64,000 nt of DNA from Rhizomys pruinosus (lineage: Eukaryota; Chordata; Mammalia; Rodentia; Spalacidae): positions 1,425,918 to 1,489,917 of the forward strand of contig VZQC01010551.1 in assembly GCA_009823505.1 (NCBI GenBank), given 5' to 3'. Position numbers and translations under genes: made by a program. Below the pieces are notes generated by a model. It was not told the DNA's origin and did no database searches. It worked only from the letters and a program-made list of their open reading frames with translations. This document shows, one piece after another, positions 45,711-55,858 of this stretch (position 1 is the first letter of the stretch; every line of letters starts with the position of its first letter).

Positions 45711-45906
45711 GATGGGTAAGACCCCAGAGAGACTGGGGCAACCTAAGATAGGACATGGAGAGGCTCTTCAGCAGACCGGAGTCATAGCATCCGACGACGG
45801 GTAAGATCCTTCTGCACTCAGCCAACCTAAGACAGGGACCAAAAGCTTAGCTGTGTCCCAAAGATGGGTAAGACTGAGTTTGCAAGGATGGACAACCTAA
45901 GACAGG
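45711..45906 (+). promoter_or_regulatory. CTE-like RNA export element, three repeat units
   Basis: Three units each pair GA(C/T)GGGTAAGA with CAACCTAAGA(C/T)AGG: 45711-45721 with 45739-45752, 45796-45806 with 45823-45836, and 45863-45873 with 45893-45906. These are the two sides of the internal loops that bind NXF1/TAP in the constitutive transport element of Mason-Pfizer-type retroviruses, which has two such units. In unit 1 the spacer folds as CCCCAG-AGAGA-CTGGGG, a perfect 6-bp hairpin. The location between env and the polypurine tract is the same as in type D viruses. Role inferred: export of unspliced RNA. Confidence 0.85.
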
Positions 45907-45934
45907 GGCTATGTTTCTCCTCCTGCATTACAAA

Positions 45935-45949
45935 AACAAAAGGGGGAAT
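45935..45949 (+). promoter_or_regulatory. ERV polypurine tract
   Basis: The run 'acaaaagggggaat' ends at the first base of the 3' LTR, as required for plus-strand priming. Confidence 0.88.
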
Positions 45950-46329
45950 TGTTGGGCCCTGTGGGCCCTCCAAGAGAATGCAGCCTACCGTAGTCACCTG
46001 AGCCTGACTAGAGTTTAGCGACCTGTCTCTGGCTGGTCACTTCCACATAGGAGTGACTCAGCATAGCCCGATCTGAATTACTGTTGGCCCAAAGCTATCC
46101 TCCCCACTCTACGTATTTCCTCTCCTGCCTTCTTTTCTCCGCCCCTCCTGCAGAGTGAATATAAGCTACTGCCTGATGCAATAAAGTGAGTCCTTGCTTT
46201 GATGAGCTCCTTGTCTGGTATGTTCTCTTGCGGACCGTTGACACACATCATCCCGCTCAGCCCTATCCACCGAGGAGGTCGGCTGGTTCAAGCCTCTTCT
46301 CCCCGATCCCTCTTCAGGTGACACCCACA
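45950..46329 (+). repeat. ERV 3' LTR
   Basis: Same structure and ends as the 5' LTR, 380 bp, including the 'gcaataaagtgagtccttgc' polyadenylation region. Several dozen substitutions and small indels separate the two. Confidence 0.93.
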
Positions 46330-47345
46330 ACTCTATCCCTATGATGCAGAGATTTGGTCTTTTCATAGTATCCCACATTTCCTGGTTGTTCCACTCTTGT
46401 TTTTTTTTTTTTTTTAATGTTTCATAATCTTTACTTGAACTTTCTAGTTGCTCCATATTACACTGCAGGTCTGATATTCTTTTTTCTGCTCCTTCCATTC
46501 TGCTTCTGAGGCTTTTTCCCGTCCTTTCCTGGTGATTGGATGAATGTTCAATATCCTTTTTCATTTCATCCTATGATTTCTTTAGATTTTCTACTTCCTT
46601 CTGGAGCCTGTCATTCTCATCTTGTAGCTCCTTTTTTTTTTGGTTATTTTCTTTTTTCATTTCAGCCTGGGATCTTTTCAGCATTTCCACTTCCTTCTGG
46701 AGTTTGTCATTTTCTCCCTTTAGTTCTTTCCAACATTTGTCATTATCTTCCTCTAGATCCTTCTTGAGTTTTTCAATCTCTCCCCTTAGTTCTTTCCATC
46801 GTTTGTCATTTTTCTCCCTCTAGGTCCCTCCCTCTAGGTCCTTCTTGAGTTTTTCATTCTCTTCCCTTAGTTCTCTAATTTCTTTGAATATGTCTACAGT
46901 TCTTCTAAGGTTGGTGTCTTGGCTTCTTTCCTCAGAGATCTCGTTGTAGGGATCTTCTGTAGGGTTGGTAGAGTTCAGTGTGGATTTATTATGAGTGTCT
47001 TTGGCATGTGGATTTGTCTGTTTGTTTCTTGGATTCTGGCACCTCAACGTTGGGTGCATAGACTATAATCACTAAGGCTGCGCCTGTTAGGTCCTCTGCA
47101 CCACAGCTCCACCAGGTTGATGGGGGGGGATTGTGTTGTGTTTCTACTTTGAGGCCCCCAAGGGTCAAGGCAGTTCCACCTTGCTTTCCCAGCACCTCAT
47201 TGAGTCTGTGAACCTGTCTGGAGTGCAAGCTGGGACTTCCAGGGGTGGGTGTCGAGCCCCCCCAAGAGTCAAGTCAGTTCTGCCTTGCCTTCCCGGCACC
47301 TCACTGACTCTGTGCTCCTGTCTAGAGCTCTGTTCAACTCTTTTC
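46330..47345 (-). repeat. L1 element, 5' portion: 5'UTR monomers and ORF1 N-terminal part
   Basis: The reverse strand encodes an ORF1 N-terminal region rich in E/K/L heptads (ELREENEKLKKDLEGGT; MEQLESSSKDYETLKK), the L1 ORF1 coiled coil, then WDTMKRPNLCIIG at the ERV junction. Upstream (higher coordinates) are two head-to-tail units of about 100 bp starting near 47150 and 47251, as in a monomeric L1 promoter. This is the other half of the L1 at 39680-40674. Confidence 0.82.
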
Positions 47346-48204
47346 TCCATTTCTTGAGTGGGTCATTTATTTTCTTACTTTTTTGTTTTTTGAGAAGTTT
47401 ATATATTCCGACAGAGCATTACCATCCAGATCTCTTAGAAATGAGGGCAGTGTTTGTTTCTTTACCTCAAAAACTACACAGAAGGCCCAGATGAGCTGTT
47501 TATAGCAACTCACATATAAAGATGCTTATTATTTCCAAATTGGTTTCCAAATGGAAATCTCTGCAGAAAAGAACAATCTGATCTGATTTTTTAGTCTCTT
47601 AAATTATTCTATGCACTTAATAAATAGGGCTTTTGGCCCTCTGGGAACCTAATAGTTTAAGAATCAGAGCATATTTATGGGAGTGTTTCCTAACCCCCAA
47701 ACCTAATCATCCCACAGTTTCTGGTACTGCTGCTTCATCTGAGGCCCTCTGCACTGTCGCTCTAATGGACTTGGCAGAGGCAACACCAGATCCACCTGCA
47801 GCCTCCCAGGATACCCCCTGCTGCACTGCAGGGGGACTCTGCTGGTCAGAACCTTGATTCTGGCAGTGAACAGCAAAGGACCCTTTCTTCTGCAATTTGG
47901 CCCTTTCTGGATTTAGGAAGTAGAGACAGAGTGTGAGTGTTAGTAAATAGGAAAAGGACTGAACAGGCTAAGAAGCTTTATAACAAGTGAAGTAACAGTG
48001 TCTTCCTCATAGCATTCACTCTCCTTTTCCTTCAACCAAAGTTCATTAAGACAAGACAGCTCACTGCAGAGTTCAGTTGTATCACTGTCAACCTCCAATT
48101 TCTCTCACCCACCATTGTTCTTTCCAGTCTTTCCCTAAAGTGATCATTCTAATACACAATCTGATGAAGAACCCCAGATTACAACTTCTCAATGGCTTTA
48201 CAAT
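47346..48204 (-). other. FAM185A last intron, unique, with an unidentified reverse open frame
   Basis: On the reverse strand about 47700-47930 stays open (no ATG), reading NPERAKLQKKGSFAV and later ASDEAAVPETVG before a stop. I do not recognise it. It has no splice sites or A-tail that I can see. It could be a retrocopy fragment or chance. Confidence 0.25.
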
Positions 48205-48442
48205 GTTCTTTTTTTTTAATTTTTTTTTAATTTTTTAGTTTATTTTTGTATGTGTATGAGTGTACTGTCTGCATGTGGGTTTGTGCACCCATGTCGTGCA
48301 ATGCCATGGAGGTCAGAAGAGGGCATCGGATTCCCCTGGAACTGGAGTTAAAGATGGTTCTCAGCCCCCATGTGGGTTTGAACCTGGGTCCTCTGTAAGA
48401 GTTGTCTGCGCTCTTAACTGCTAGGCCATCTCTCCAGCCCCT
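48205..48442 (-). repeat. B2 SINE
   Basis: Reverse-strand copy, single-copy form, with a small deletion after 'tgtgggt'. TSD tacaatgttctt on both sides. Confidence 0.95.
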
Positions 48443-49149
48443 ACAATGTTCTTAATATAACACCCAATCAACTGACCTTACCCAAATTTTCTAGCCTCCT
48501 TTAATATACTTGCCCCTCAGTTCTCCATATTGTAGCAATATTTGACTTCCATTTTCTCAAACTCATGCTAGTCCAATTTAGACATACCTATACTCTCATA
48601 GTACCAGACACATGCCTTTATTTTAACGTTATCCCATTGTATTGTAGGCAGTGGCTTGTCTTTCCTCAGTAGAATATAAGGATGAAGACCACACTTTGGA
48701 TTACCTTTGCATTATTAGCTTCTAGCAGTGTCTAACTACAGAGTGTTGAGTGACTGTCCAAATGAAAAAAAGTAGGCAAGTAGAGGAGGAAGAAAGATGA
48801 TTTTTGTCTTTAAACACAGGTAAGTTTGAGGTGGCCCTGGCTTACTGGGAGGGAGATGAGCAACAATAATGGGACTGGGTCGACAAATGTTGATCTAGAA
48901 ATTATATGATTAGAATAATAGCTGAAGTATGAAAGTAAGAGTTTAACTTGGGTTTCAGAAAGGACATCATTCTATGAGTAGCAGAATGAAAATGTGGCAA
49001 GGCAATTGTGAGTTAGAATTCAAACATGCTTATACATGTAAGTAGACTGTGCTATAATTAAAAGCACTTTAAATACATACTATTGCTTTAGATTACTGGG
49101 ACTAAAATGATGGCTTTTGGCTCTTTCTCAAACTCAAAAAAAAAAAAAA
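48443..49149. other. FAM185A last intron, unique sequence
   Basis: No exon or recent repeat recognised. Confidence 0.45.
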
Positions 49150-49262
49150 ATTAGGCTAGGCATGGTGGCATTTGCCTATAATTTAATTCCAAGACTTGGT
49201 GGCCTGAGGCAGGTGGATCATATATTCTAGGCCAGCCTGGAATAGTGACACTTGCCTAAACA
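49150..49262 (+). repeat. B1 SINE, diverged and truncated
   Basis: 'ggctaggcatggtggcatttgcc', 'gaggcaggtggatcatat' and 'ctaggccagcctgga' followed by a CAA-rich tail. Confidence 0.75.
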
Positions 49263-49824
49263 ACAACAACAACAACAACCAAACCAAACCAAACAAAAAC
49301 AACCCCCCAATCACAATTCTTAATACAACTGAAATACTTGTAACCATTAAAACAATAAACATTTTAAAAAGATCACTATTAGCTATTAGTGCAGCTAGAT
49401 GCAATGAAAAATGTATAAAAACTATTCACATTTGTTAGACTGAAATCTGCCATTCTAAAAGAGCAAGCTTACAATGCACATATCAAACAGGATTCTATTT
49501 AATCATGAGAAGTTAGTTTTAAGGCTTGCATTAATAATAGATGTTGATTTTTATGTTCAACATTTTGAAGGCAGCTATTTCAGAAAAAAGAAACTAAGTA
49601 CATTTTATCTAAGGACAAAACTAAGGAATGCTCCTAAATGATGTAAGGAGGTCTTCTCAAATACAATGTCTACATTATGTTACTGATAAGCAACTGGAAG
49701 GAAATAGTGTCAAACACTAGAAAGTGAGGATGGAAAGGAATAAAAAAAATTAAAACTATAGTTAGCTACATTTCTACTTATGGACCATGGTACTTCATCC
49801 TAAAGCAAAATGCAACTGTCTTAC

Positions 49825-49959
49825 CAGTAACTGTTATACCATCATCTTTGTGCTCTTCAGCCACTTCTTGAACATGGACTTCTGGGTTCATAACAACTTT
49901 TTTTCCTGATAACTTTAAATAAGCTTGTAGAGAAGATGGGACCTTGACAATAACAGAAC
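49825..49959 (-). CDS. FAM185A: FAM185A coding exon (second from last)
   Basis: A 135-bp reverse-strand exon between 'aatttatcatag' (acceptor) and GTAAGA (donor). Two bases complete a Gly from the exon at 55059-55154 and one base is carried to the exon at 30832-30944. It encodes SVIVKVPSSLQAYLKLSG, then KVVMNPEVHVQEVAEEHKD and ends DGITVTG. This matches the C-terminal beta-repeat region of FAM185A (DUF4097-like), in which short hydrophobic strands recur. Function is not established. The frame continuing past the donor is read-through. The intron that follows is 18.9 kb and holds the ERV. Confidence 0.92.
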
Positions 49960-50282
49960 CTATGATAAATTTCAAAGAAAATTTATTAATACAAAGGAAT
50001 CAAAGTGCCAGTCTACTATAAATTTAATTGAAAGGGTAACATTGCTTCTGATTTGCTGAAGAGCAAGCAAGTAAAAGAAAGAAGCAAGGGAGGAAGGGAG
50101 GAAGGGAGGGAGGGAGAGAGGGAGAAAGAGTATGGACAACATTATGAACTATTAACATTCTTTTGCTAACACCTATACCTAGCTCACCCACACCAGAAAA
50201 GGAGTATTTTACTATACACGTGGTACAGAATAGAGTATACTGTCAATGGAACATTTGCCAAGAGCGAGCCACTTAATTAGTT
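49960..50282. other. FAM185A intron, unique sequence with a GGAA run
   Basis: Contains a purine run (gaagggaggaagggaggg type) at about 50080-50130. No exon. Confidence 0.5.
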
Positions 50283-50390
50283 TCTGTATCAATTTTATGA
50301 GGTACCATCATCACCCCAATTTTACAGATGAGGATGTTCTCAAGTTTCCACAACAGCTGGAGTCAGAATGCAAGTTAATGCAATGACTAC
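50283..50390 (+). repeat. MIR-like old SINE fragment
   Basis: 'ccccaattttacagatgagga' and 'agctggagtcagaatgcaag' are MIR-like. Confidence 0.5.
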
Positions 50391-50404
50391 AAAGTCCACA
50401 TTTT

Positions 50405-50661
50405 CATTTTTTTTAATTTTTTTTAATTTTATTTATTTATGTATGTGTATGAATGTACTGTCTGCATGCAAGTCTGTGCACCCATGTCGTGCAATGCCGC
50501 GGAGGTCAGAAGAGGGTGTCGGATTCCCCTGGAACTGGAGTTCTCCTGGAATTGGAGTTTCAGACTGTTCTCGGCTGCCATGTGGGTGCTGGGGATCGAA
50601 CCCGGGTCCTCTGCAAGAGCGGTCGGCGCTCTTAACCGCTAGGCCATCTCTCCAGCCTCCA
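50405..50661 (-). repeat. B2 SINE, internal-duplication subfamily
   Basis: Full-length reverse-strand copy with intact CpGs. TSD aaagtccacattttcat on both sides. One of the youngest-looking copies. Confidence 0.97.
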
Positions 50662-51244
50662 AAGTCCACATTTTCATATGCTCTAGTGTTTGACTTCATT
50701 GTCCTGTAGGAGTGGTCACTTCACTGATCACTATGCCACCTGATTCATGAGGTCTTATATATTTAGTTGTGTTAGGGAAAAATAATAGAGGAATGATTAC
50801 TTGGATTCCAACTGACTAATGGTCTTTTGGAGTTAATTACAGGCTTTTAAGCACTGAAAGCAAAACATTCAACTTTATTTTCAGTACAAGTTAGTGGTAA
50901 TTCAAGCATCTGAAAGGAATAAATCAGAAAAAGTATTCCATTAGCTGGGAATCACTTGTCAAAGCAATTATGTAGGTCTCAGGACAAACTTAGCAGCACA
51001 CTCCTATTTCTAATGTTTCTTTCTCGGTTTCTCATCAAATTAAGAGCTCTCAGCCATAAAGTATGAACCTATCTCTGGGACAAAAACAGGATGACATCCA
51101 ATATGAACCTTCCTTTAGAAATTTACTTATTTATGGGTCACAGTTGCCTTCTAGTCTGCTTAACATCAGCTTAAGTTGATTTAAGTAATTTCACAACTTC
51201 TCAGTCTTTCTAACTATAGCAGGAAGTTTGGGTTAAGACTGATG
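50662..51244. other. FAM185A intron, unique sequence
   Basis: No exon or repeat recognised. Confidence 0.45.
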
Positions 51245-51507
51245 GACTCCTAAGCTAGAGGGAAGGCTCAAAGCACTTCCTACAAAAGCATGAAGACCCA
51301 TATTCAAATCTCAACACCACCCATGCAAAAAGGTGGGTAGGGCCATGTGTGCTATAACCCTATCACTGGGGGTAGGAGGCAGGGGGTGGAGACAGGATTG
51401 AGACTCTTTCTGGCTGGTCAGCTTAGCTTTAGGTTCAGAGAGAGAACCTGTCTCAAAGGATTAAGGTGGAGAGTGACAAAGCAGGACACTCAATATCCTC
51501 CTCTGGC

Positions 51508-51550
<43 letters not shown>

Positions 51551-52145
51551 CACTAGTATGATTTACTTTCATACTTATTAAAAAACAAAAAACAAACACC
51601 AGAAGGGAAAGAACTGGGTAGATGACTCAGCAGTTATAAACACTTCTTGTAAGCCATATAAGCTTGATGACCTGAGTTTGATCCACAGAGCCCACATAAA
51701 AAAATCCCAATGTGAATGTGGGGGCTGGAAAAACAGCTCACCAATTAAGAGCACTTGCTACTCTTCTAGAAGATTCAGATCCCAGTACTCACATGGTGGT
51801 TACAAGCATCTGTAACTCAGTTCCAGGGGTTCCGACACCCTGCTCTAGCCTCCACGGTACTAAATGCACATGATGCACATACATGCATGCAGGTAAAATA
51901 TTCATATGCATAAAATAAAAAAGCCAGATATGGTGGTGCCCATCTGTAATTCCCACACCCTAAGGTAAGAGGGGAGGCTAACAGGAGAATGAGCTGGAAG
52001 CATGCTGATCCGCTAGCCTAGAGTGTGAAAAGCAGTGGTGGAAGGAAGAACCTGAGTGTGGGAGACATGTTCTCTGACCCCAACACACAGGCCTTGTCAC
52101 GTGTGCTGTGTGTGCATATGAATGCATACACATGCCAATTTTTTA
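51245..52145 (+). repeat. Cluster of old tRNA-derived SINEs with a (CA)n run
   Basis: Three or four diverged SINE heads follow each other: near 51245 ('aagaagcactt'-like), near 51610 ('gggtagatgactcagcagtta'), a B2 at 51719-51920 ('ggggctggaaaaacagctc' onward) and a B4/B3-like unit at 51921-52145. A (CA)n microsatellite fills 51511-51552. Confidence 0.6.
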
Positions 52146-52399
52146 AAGGAATAAAGCATATCACTATGTCTGGTTCATTTTATAAACACTGACCAATGTA
52201 TTTTCCATAACAAGAATAAAAACGACTTTACAAACTTCAGGATAAATACAAGACACATGCTCCCCTAGAAAAACAGACTTTTAAAGGTAGAAAATCTTGG
52301 ATGTTAAATAGTTCTCTAGGACTTTAATACCTCTAAATATGTCAAGTGTAATGATTTTATGAACCAAATTTTCTGTTCTTATATGAATAACATGATCTT

Positions 52400-52556
52400 T
52401 TTTTTTTTTTTGGTCTTTTTGAGACAGGGTCTCCCTGTAGCTCTGGCTGTCCTGGAACTCACTCTGTAGACCAGGCTGGCCTCGAACTCACAGAGATCCG
52501 CCTGCCTCTGCCTCCCAAGTGCTAGGATTAAAGGCGTGCGCCACCACGCCCAGCGA
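52400..52556 (-). repeat. B1 SINE with target-site duplication
   Basis: Reverse-strand, full length, low divergence. TSD gaataacatgatctt on both sides. Confidence 0.96.
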
Positions 52557-53635
52557 ATAACATGATCTTAAATCTGTGAGATCATTATATAAATGTTAAG
52601 CAATGCAAACTTAATGTTCTATCCATATCTCCCTCCACATCTTTCAAACAAAACCACCACTACACAAACTCTACCTCTATGCGTGAAGACCTCTCGTGCT
52701 CTTACAGCTTTCCTAATAACACATCTCTGAAGACTATCTCTTCAGAAAGGAGAACACTTGTTATATTGCCAGCATTTTTTCACTTCATAAACTTCTATAT
52801 GGCTACTGACTGATCCTGTCCTCTTGAAAACTCAAAAGTGAACTAATAGCAACAGTGCCACTTGCTAAAGGAACTTTACTACGGTGAAGGCTCTAATTGT
52901 TCCCAAGGGTATGTTCAACAAAAAGTGAGCACCAACACACAAAGGTGGCCCCCAAGTTCAAACGCAAACTTTTTGAATGAATAAGGTCATCATCACCTTC
53001 ACTTTCATGAGAACAGAAAAACAAACATTCCTTCATTTCACCCATCTCCAGTGCAAAATGATGAAGACCTAAGAGACTCAAGTGGCTGACTCTGAACCCA
53101 CAGGAAGAAGAGGTAAAGCTGGATCTGGAATAGATTCCAGGAGTCCTTGCACTCAACAGGGACAGAATCCTGGATAAACTTTCATTATTCTTAAGAATTA
53201 AGATACCACATGATAGACATCTTTGTTGCTAGGTATCTTAAAGCTTTTGCTGATTACATACTTATAGTAGGAGAAATACAAATTATAATGCTAATCAAAA
53301 TTTGCAACGTGGCATGCTATTTCAATAGGTTGTTGGAACAACACTGTAACTAATACTCATAAATAGTTTAGTGGATGAAGAATAACAAACTTCAAAAGTT
53401 AAAAGAGAAACAGTTTGCTTTGTGTTAGCTTTTTTTGTCTACCACACAAGAAATAACTTTCAGGTAAGAGCTGCTCATTCAAATCTTTGTTTTTCTCATT
53501 GTTACTAGTTTTATTAATGATTTATGGTTTTCCTCCCTGGGTCTTCATGAGAAAATAAAATGATGTGACTTACATGGCATTCATAATTTACCCTGACAGT
53601 ATTACTTAAGTTCTTAGTAGTTTAGAGAGGAAAAA
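52557..53635. other. FAM185A intron, unique sequence
   Basis: No exon found. The reverse frame 52893-53156 has no splice support. Confidence 0.45.
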
Positions 53636-53845
53636 ATTTAATTTTATTTAATTTTATTTTTTAAATGTGTATGAGTGTTATGCCTGCAACTATGCCATAC
53701 AGTGCCCATGAAGGACAGAAGAGAGCATTAGATCCCCTGGAACTGGGGGTACAAATGGCTGCCATGTGGGTGCCCAGGATTTGAACCTGTGTCTTCTGCA
53801 AGAAGAGCTAGTGCTCTTATCTGCTGAGTCATCTCTCCAGCCCCA
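53636..53845 (-). repeat. B2 SINE, diverged
   Basis: Reverse-strand 'ttttaaatgtgtatgagtg', 'cccctggaactgggggtac', 'gagtcatctctccagcccc'. Confidence 0.9.
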
Positions 53846-53924
53846 TATCCCACTTTAAAGAACAAGAAATCAATTGTGAGGAATTATGCCTATGTGTCAG
53901 CACTAACTTCAATTTTTACCTTCA

Positions 53925-54240
53925 TCAGTTACTTTTCTGTTGCTGTGATAAAACACTATGACCGAGGCAACTTCTAGAAGGAAGAGTTCATTGGCCTTAC
54001 AGTTCTGGAGGGTAAGAGTCCATCATGGTGGGACAACAGAGGTGGATAAAGCAGAAAGCAGAGCACTCAAGTAGGCACAGGAAGCAAAGCCAGGCAAAGA
54101 GGAAATGGGCAGGCCAAGAACTCTCAAAGCCCTCCAAGGCCACACTTCCTAAAGGTTCTATGATCTTCCTGAAACAGCATCACCAAATGACCAAGTGTTC
54201 AAATACTTGAAGCTTTTGTGAGACACTTGTACTGAAACCA
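53925..54240 (-). repeat. Rodent DNA-transposon-like element (URR1-type)
   Basis: 'gttgctgtgataaaacactatgac', 'gcaacttctagaaggaag', 'cttacagttctggagggt', 'ccaaggccacacttcctaaagg'. This is the reverse orientation of the family seen at 38596-39122. Confidence 0.5.
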
Positions 54241-55058
54241 CCACACCACTCTCTGTGTTCTGTAGCTCTCCTTCACTCTGACAAGGAAGCCCAGTTAGAT
54301 GAAAAACTGTTACAATATAGAAGTACTTTCCTTCTTACGCATATAGTCCCATCCTGAATAATGTGTAAGGACTTCCAGATTTTGTTTTTTAAGACTTTGT
54401 TTTTAAATATTTGTATAGAAATGTAGCTCGTAATTTTCTAAACCCTGGCCACTTACTTCCACTAAGTCACTTAAGTTTGTGAGCTTATATACTAACATTT
54501 AGCTTTCAGATGTGTAAAATTCATATTTAGCTTTCAGATGAATAACAAGTATATCATTTTAAATAAAATATGTGAAGCCAGACAAAGTTATCTGTAAGAG
54601 ATATTATAAAGACAGACACATCAGAAGTCTTGGTATTTTAGGATACTAAGTACCAGCTTTAGGGACCTTCGTGCTAAGACTTTTATTTCAGGATAAACTT
54701 TGATGACTATTGTTTTAAGTCACAGCCAGAGAAGACCATCTACAGGCTGGTATGAAAGTTGAACTTAAGGGATTTTTCACACATGAAAAGGTCCACATAG
54801 GAACATTAAGAATTCTACCATAACAGAGGCAGTATAAAATAACATTTTTATTTGTACCAAAAAGGGAAAGTTTATCTTCATGGTTATCTGTCCCAAACAT
54901 AAAGACTGCTGATTGGTCAAGAGAGCTAGAGAACTAGTTTTAAGATCAAGTTGTAAGCCAAGAAAAATTCTTTTAGTTGCTGTAATCTAACCACCTAGTG
55001 AGTATTATATCAATTTTTCCTTCTATTTATAACACATTAAACATTCCAGTTAGCTCAC
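54241..55058. other. FAM185A intron, unique sequence
   Basis: Contains the donor of the next exon (GTGAGC, reverse strand) at its right edge. The reverse frame 54715-54900 has no splice support. Confidence 0.5.
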
Positions 55059-55154
55059 CTTCCTGTGATTTCAGTTCCACTTCTCCGAGTTGGCTGACAT
55101 AAACATCGACAGCACCCTGATGAGTTGAGGCTTTGAGACATCCAGAGGATGAAT
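55059..55154 (-). CDS. FAM185A: FAM185A coding exon (third from last)
   Basis: A 96-bp reverse-strand exon between 'ttttctttcctctcag' (acceptor) and GTGAGC (donor). It begins with two bases completing an Asp codon and encodes SSSGCLKASTHQGAVDVYVS followed by QLGEVELKSQE, then one base carried to the exon at 49825-49959 to make Gly. This text is characteristic of FAM185A. Exon phases chain correctly through all three exons. The next exon upstream was not found between 55155 and 64000. Confidence 0.93.
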
Positions 55155-55721
55155 CTGAGAGGAAAGAAAACTGTTAAGTATGACTGTTCTTATGTGAGTA
55201 CATGGAATTATAGACTTGAAATAAAATGCTTTGGCTTGACATTAGGATAAAAAGCTAAGAACCGAGGTTCTTCAGGGACACTGAGGAGGTAGTCAGCTGC
55301 CTCCCTGCTTCTGCAGCAGGTTGGATAAGACCCAGCTCATCCCACTGGGAACTCGGGTCTTCAGGGACACTGAGGCAACAGCCAACGGCACCGTGGCTTC
55401 CACCGCAGGCCAGACCAGATAGGAGCAGGCCCACACCACTGGGAACTTGAGACTTCAGGGACATTGAGGCAGCAGCCAGGTTGCCGGCATAGGGGCCAAA
55501 TCCCCCCATTCCAGTCAAACTAAAGGAACAGGCCTACATTGAAATGAAGAAACACCTGAATTTCACATCAGATTACAGACAAACCAATCAAATCTACATG
55601 CCAAAAGCACAAAGAAAAATCAACAACATGGGGAAAGGAAATAAGAAATCTCCACCAAACTCTTATCAGTCCTATAGAGGACTCCAACAATGAGATCTCC
55701 CTGGAGATAACCCAGGACACA

Positions 55722-55858
55722 GATTTTTTTTTTTTTCTGAGGCAGGGACTCCCTGAAGTCCCAGCTGTCTGAAACTCACTCTCTAGACCAGGCTGGCCTT
55801 GAACTCACAAAGATCCGCCTGCCTCTGCCTCCCGAGTGTACCACACCTGGCTTCAGGA
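55722..55858 (-). repeat. B1 SINE inside L1 ORF1
   Basis: Reverse-strand B1 with a small deletion before 'gtaccacacctggc'. TSD aggacacagat on both sides. Confidence 0.93.

Larger units (their letters stand above)
40675..46329 (+). mobile_element. Type D/betaretrovirus-like endogenous retrovirus, defective, two LTRs
   Basis: A 5.65-kb provirus with 378- and 380-bp LTRs (TGTTGGG...CCCACA), inserted into a reverse-strand L1. In order it holds a GC-rich gag-like leader, an inverted duplication centred near 43106, a protease remnant, an integrase remnant, a short env frame without surface subunit, a CTE-like triple repeat, and a polypurine tract. Protease and integrase resemble betaretroviruses, while the env transmembrane segment has the C-C-bearing immunosuppressive-domain region typical of gamma/type D envelopes. 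Reverse transcriptase, most of gag and most of env are absent. The flanks 'cctcat' and 'actctat' only approximate a 5-6 bp target duplication. It lies antisense to FAM185A in its last intron. Confidence 0.88.
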
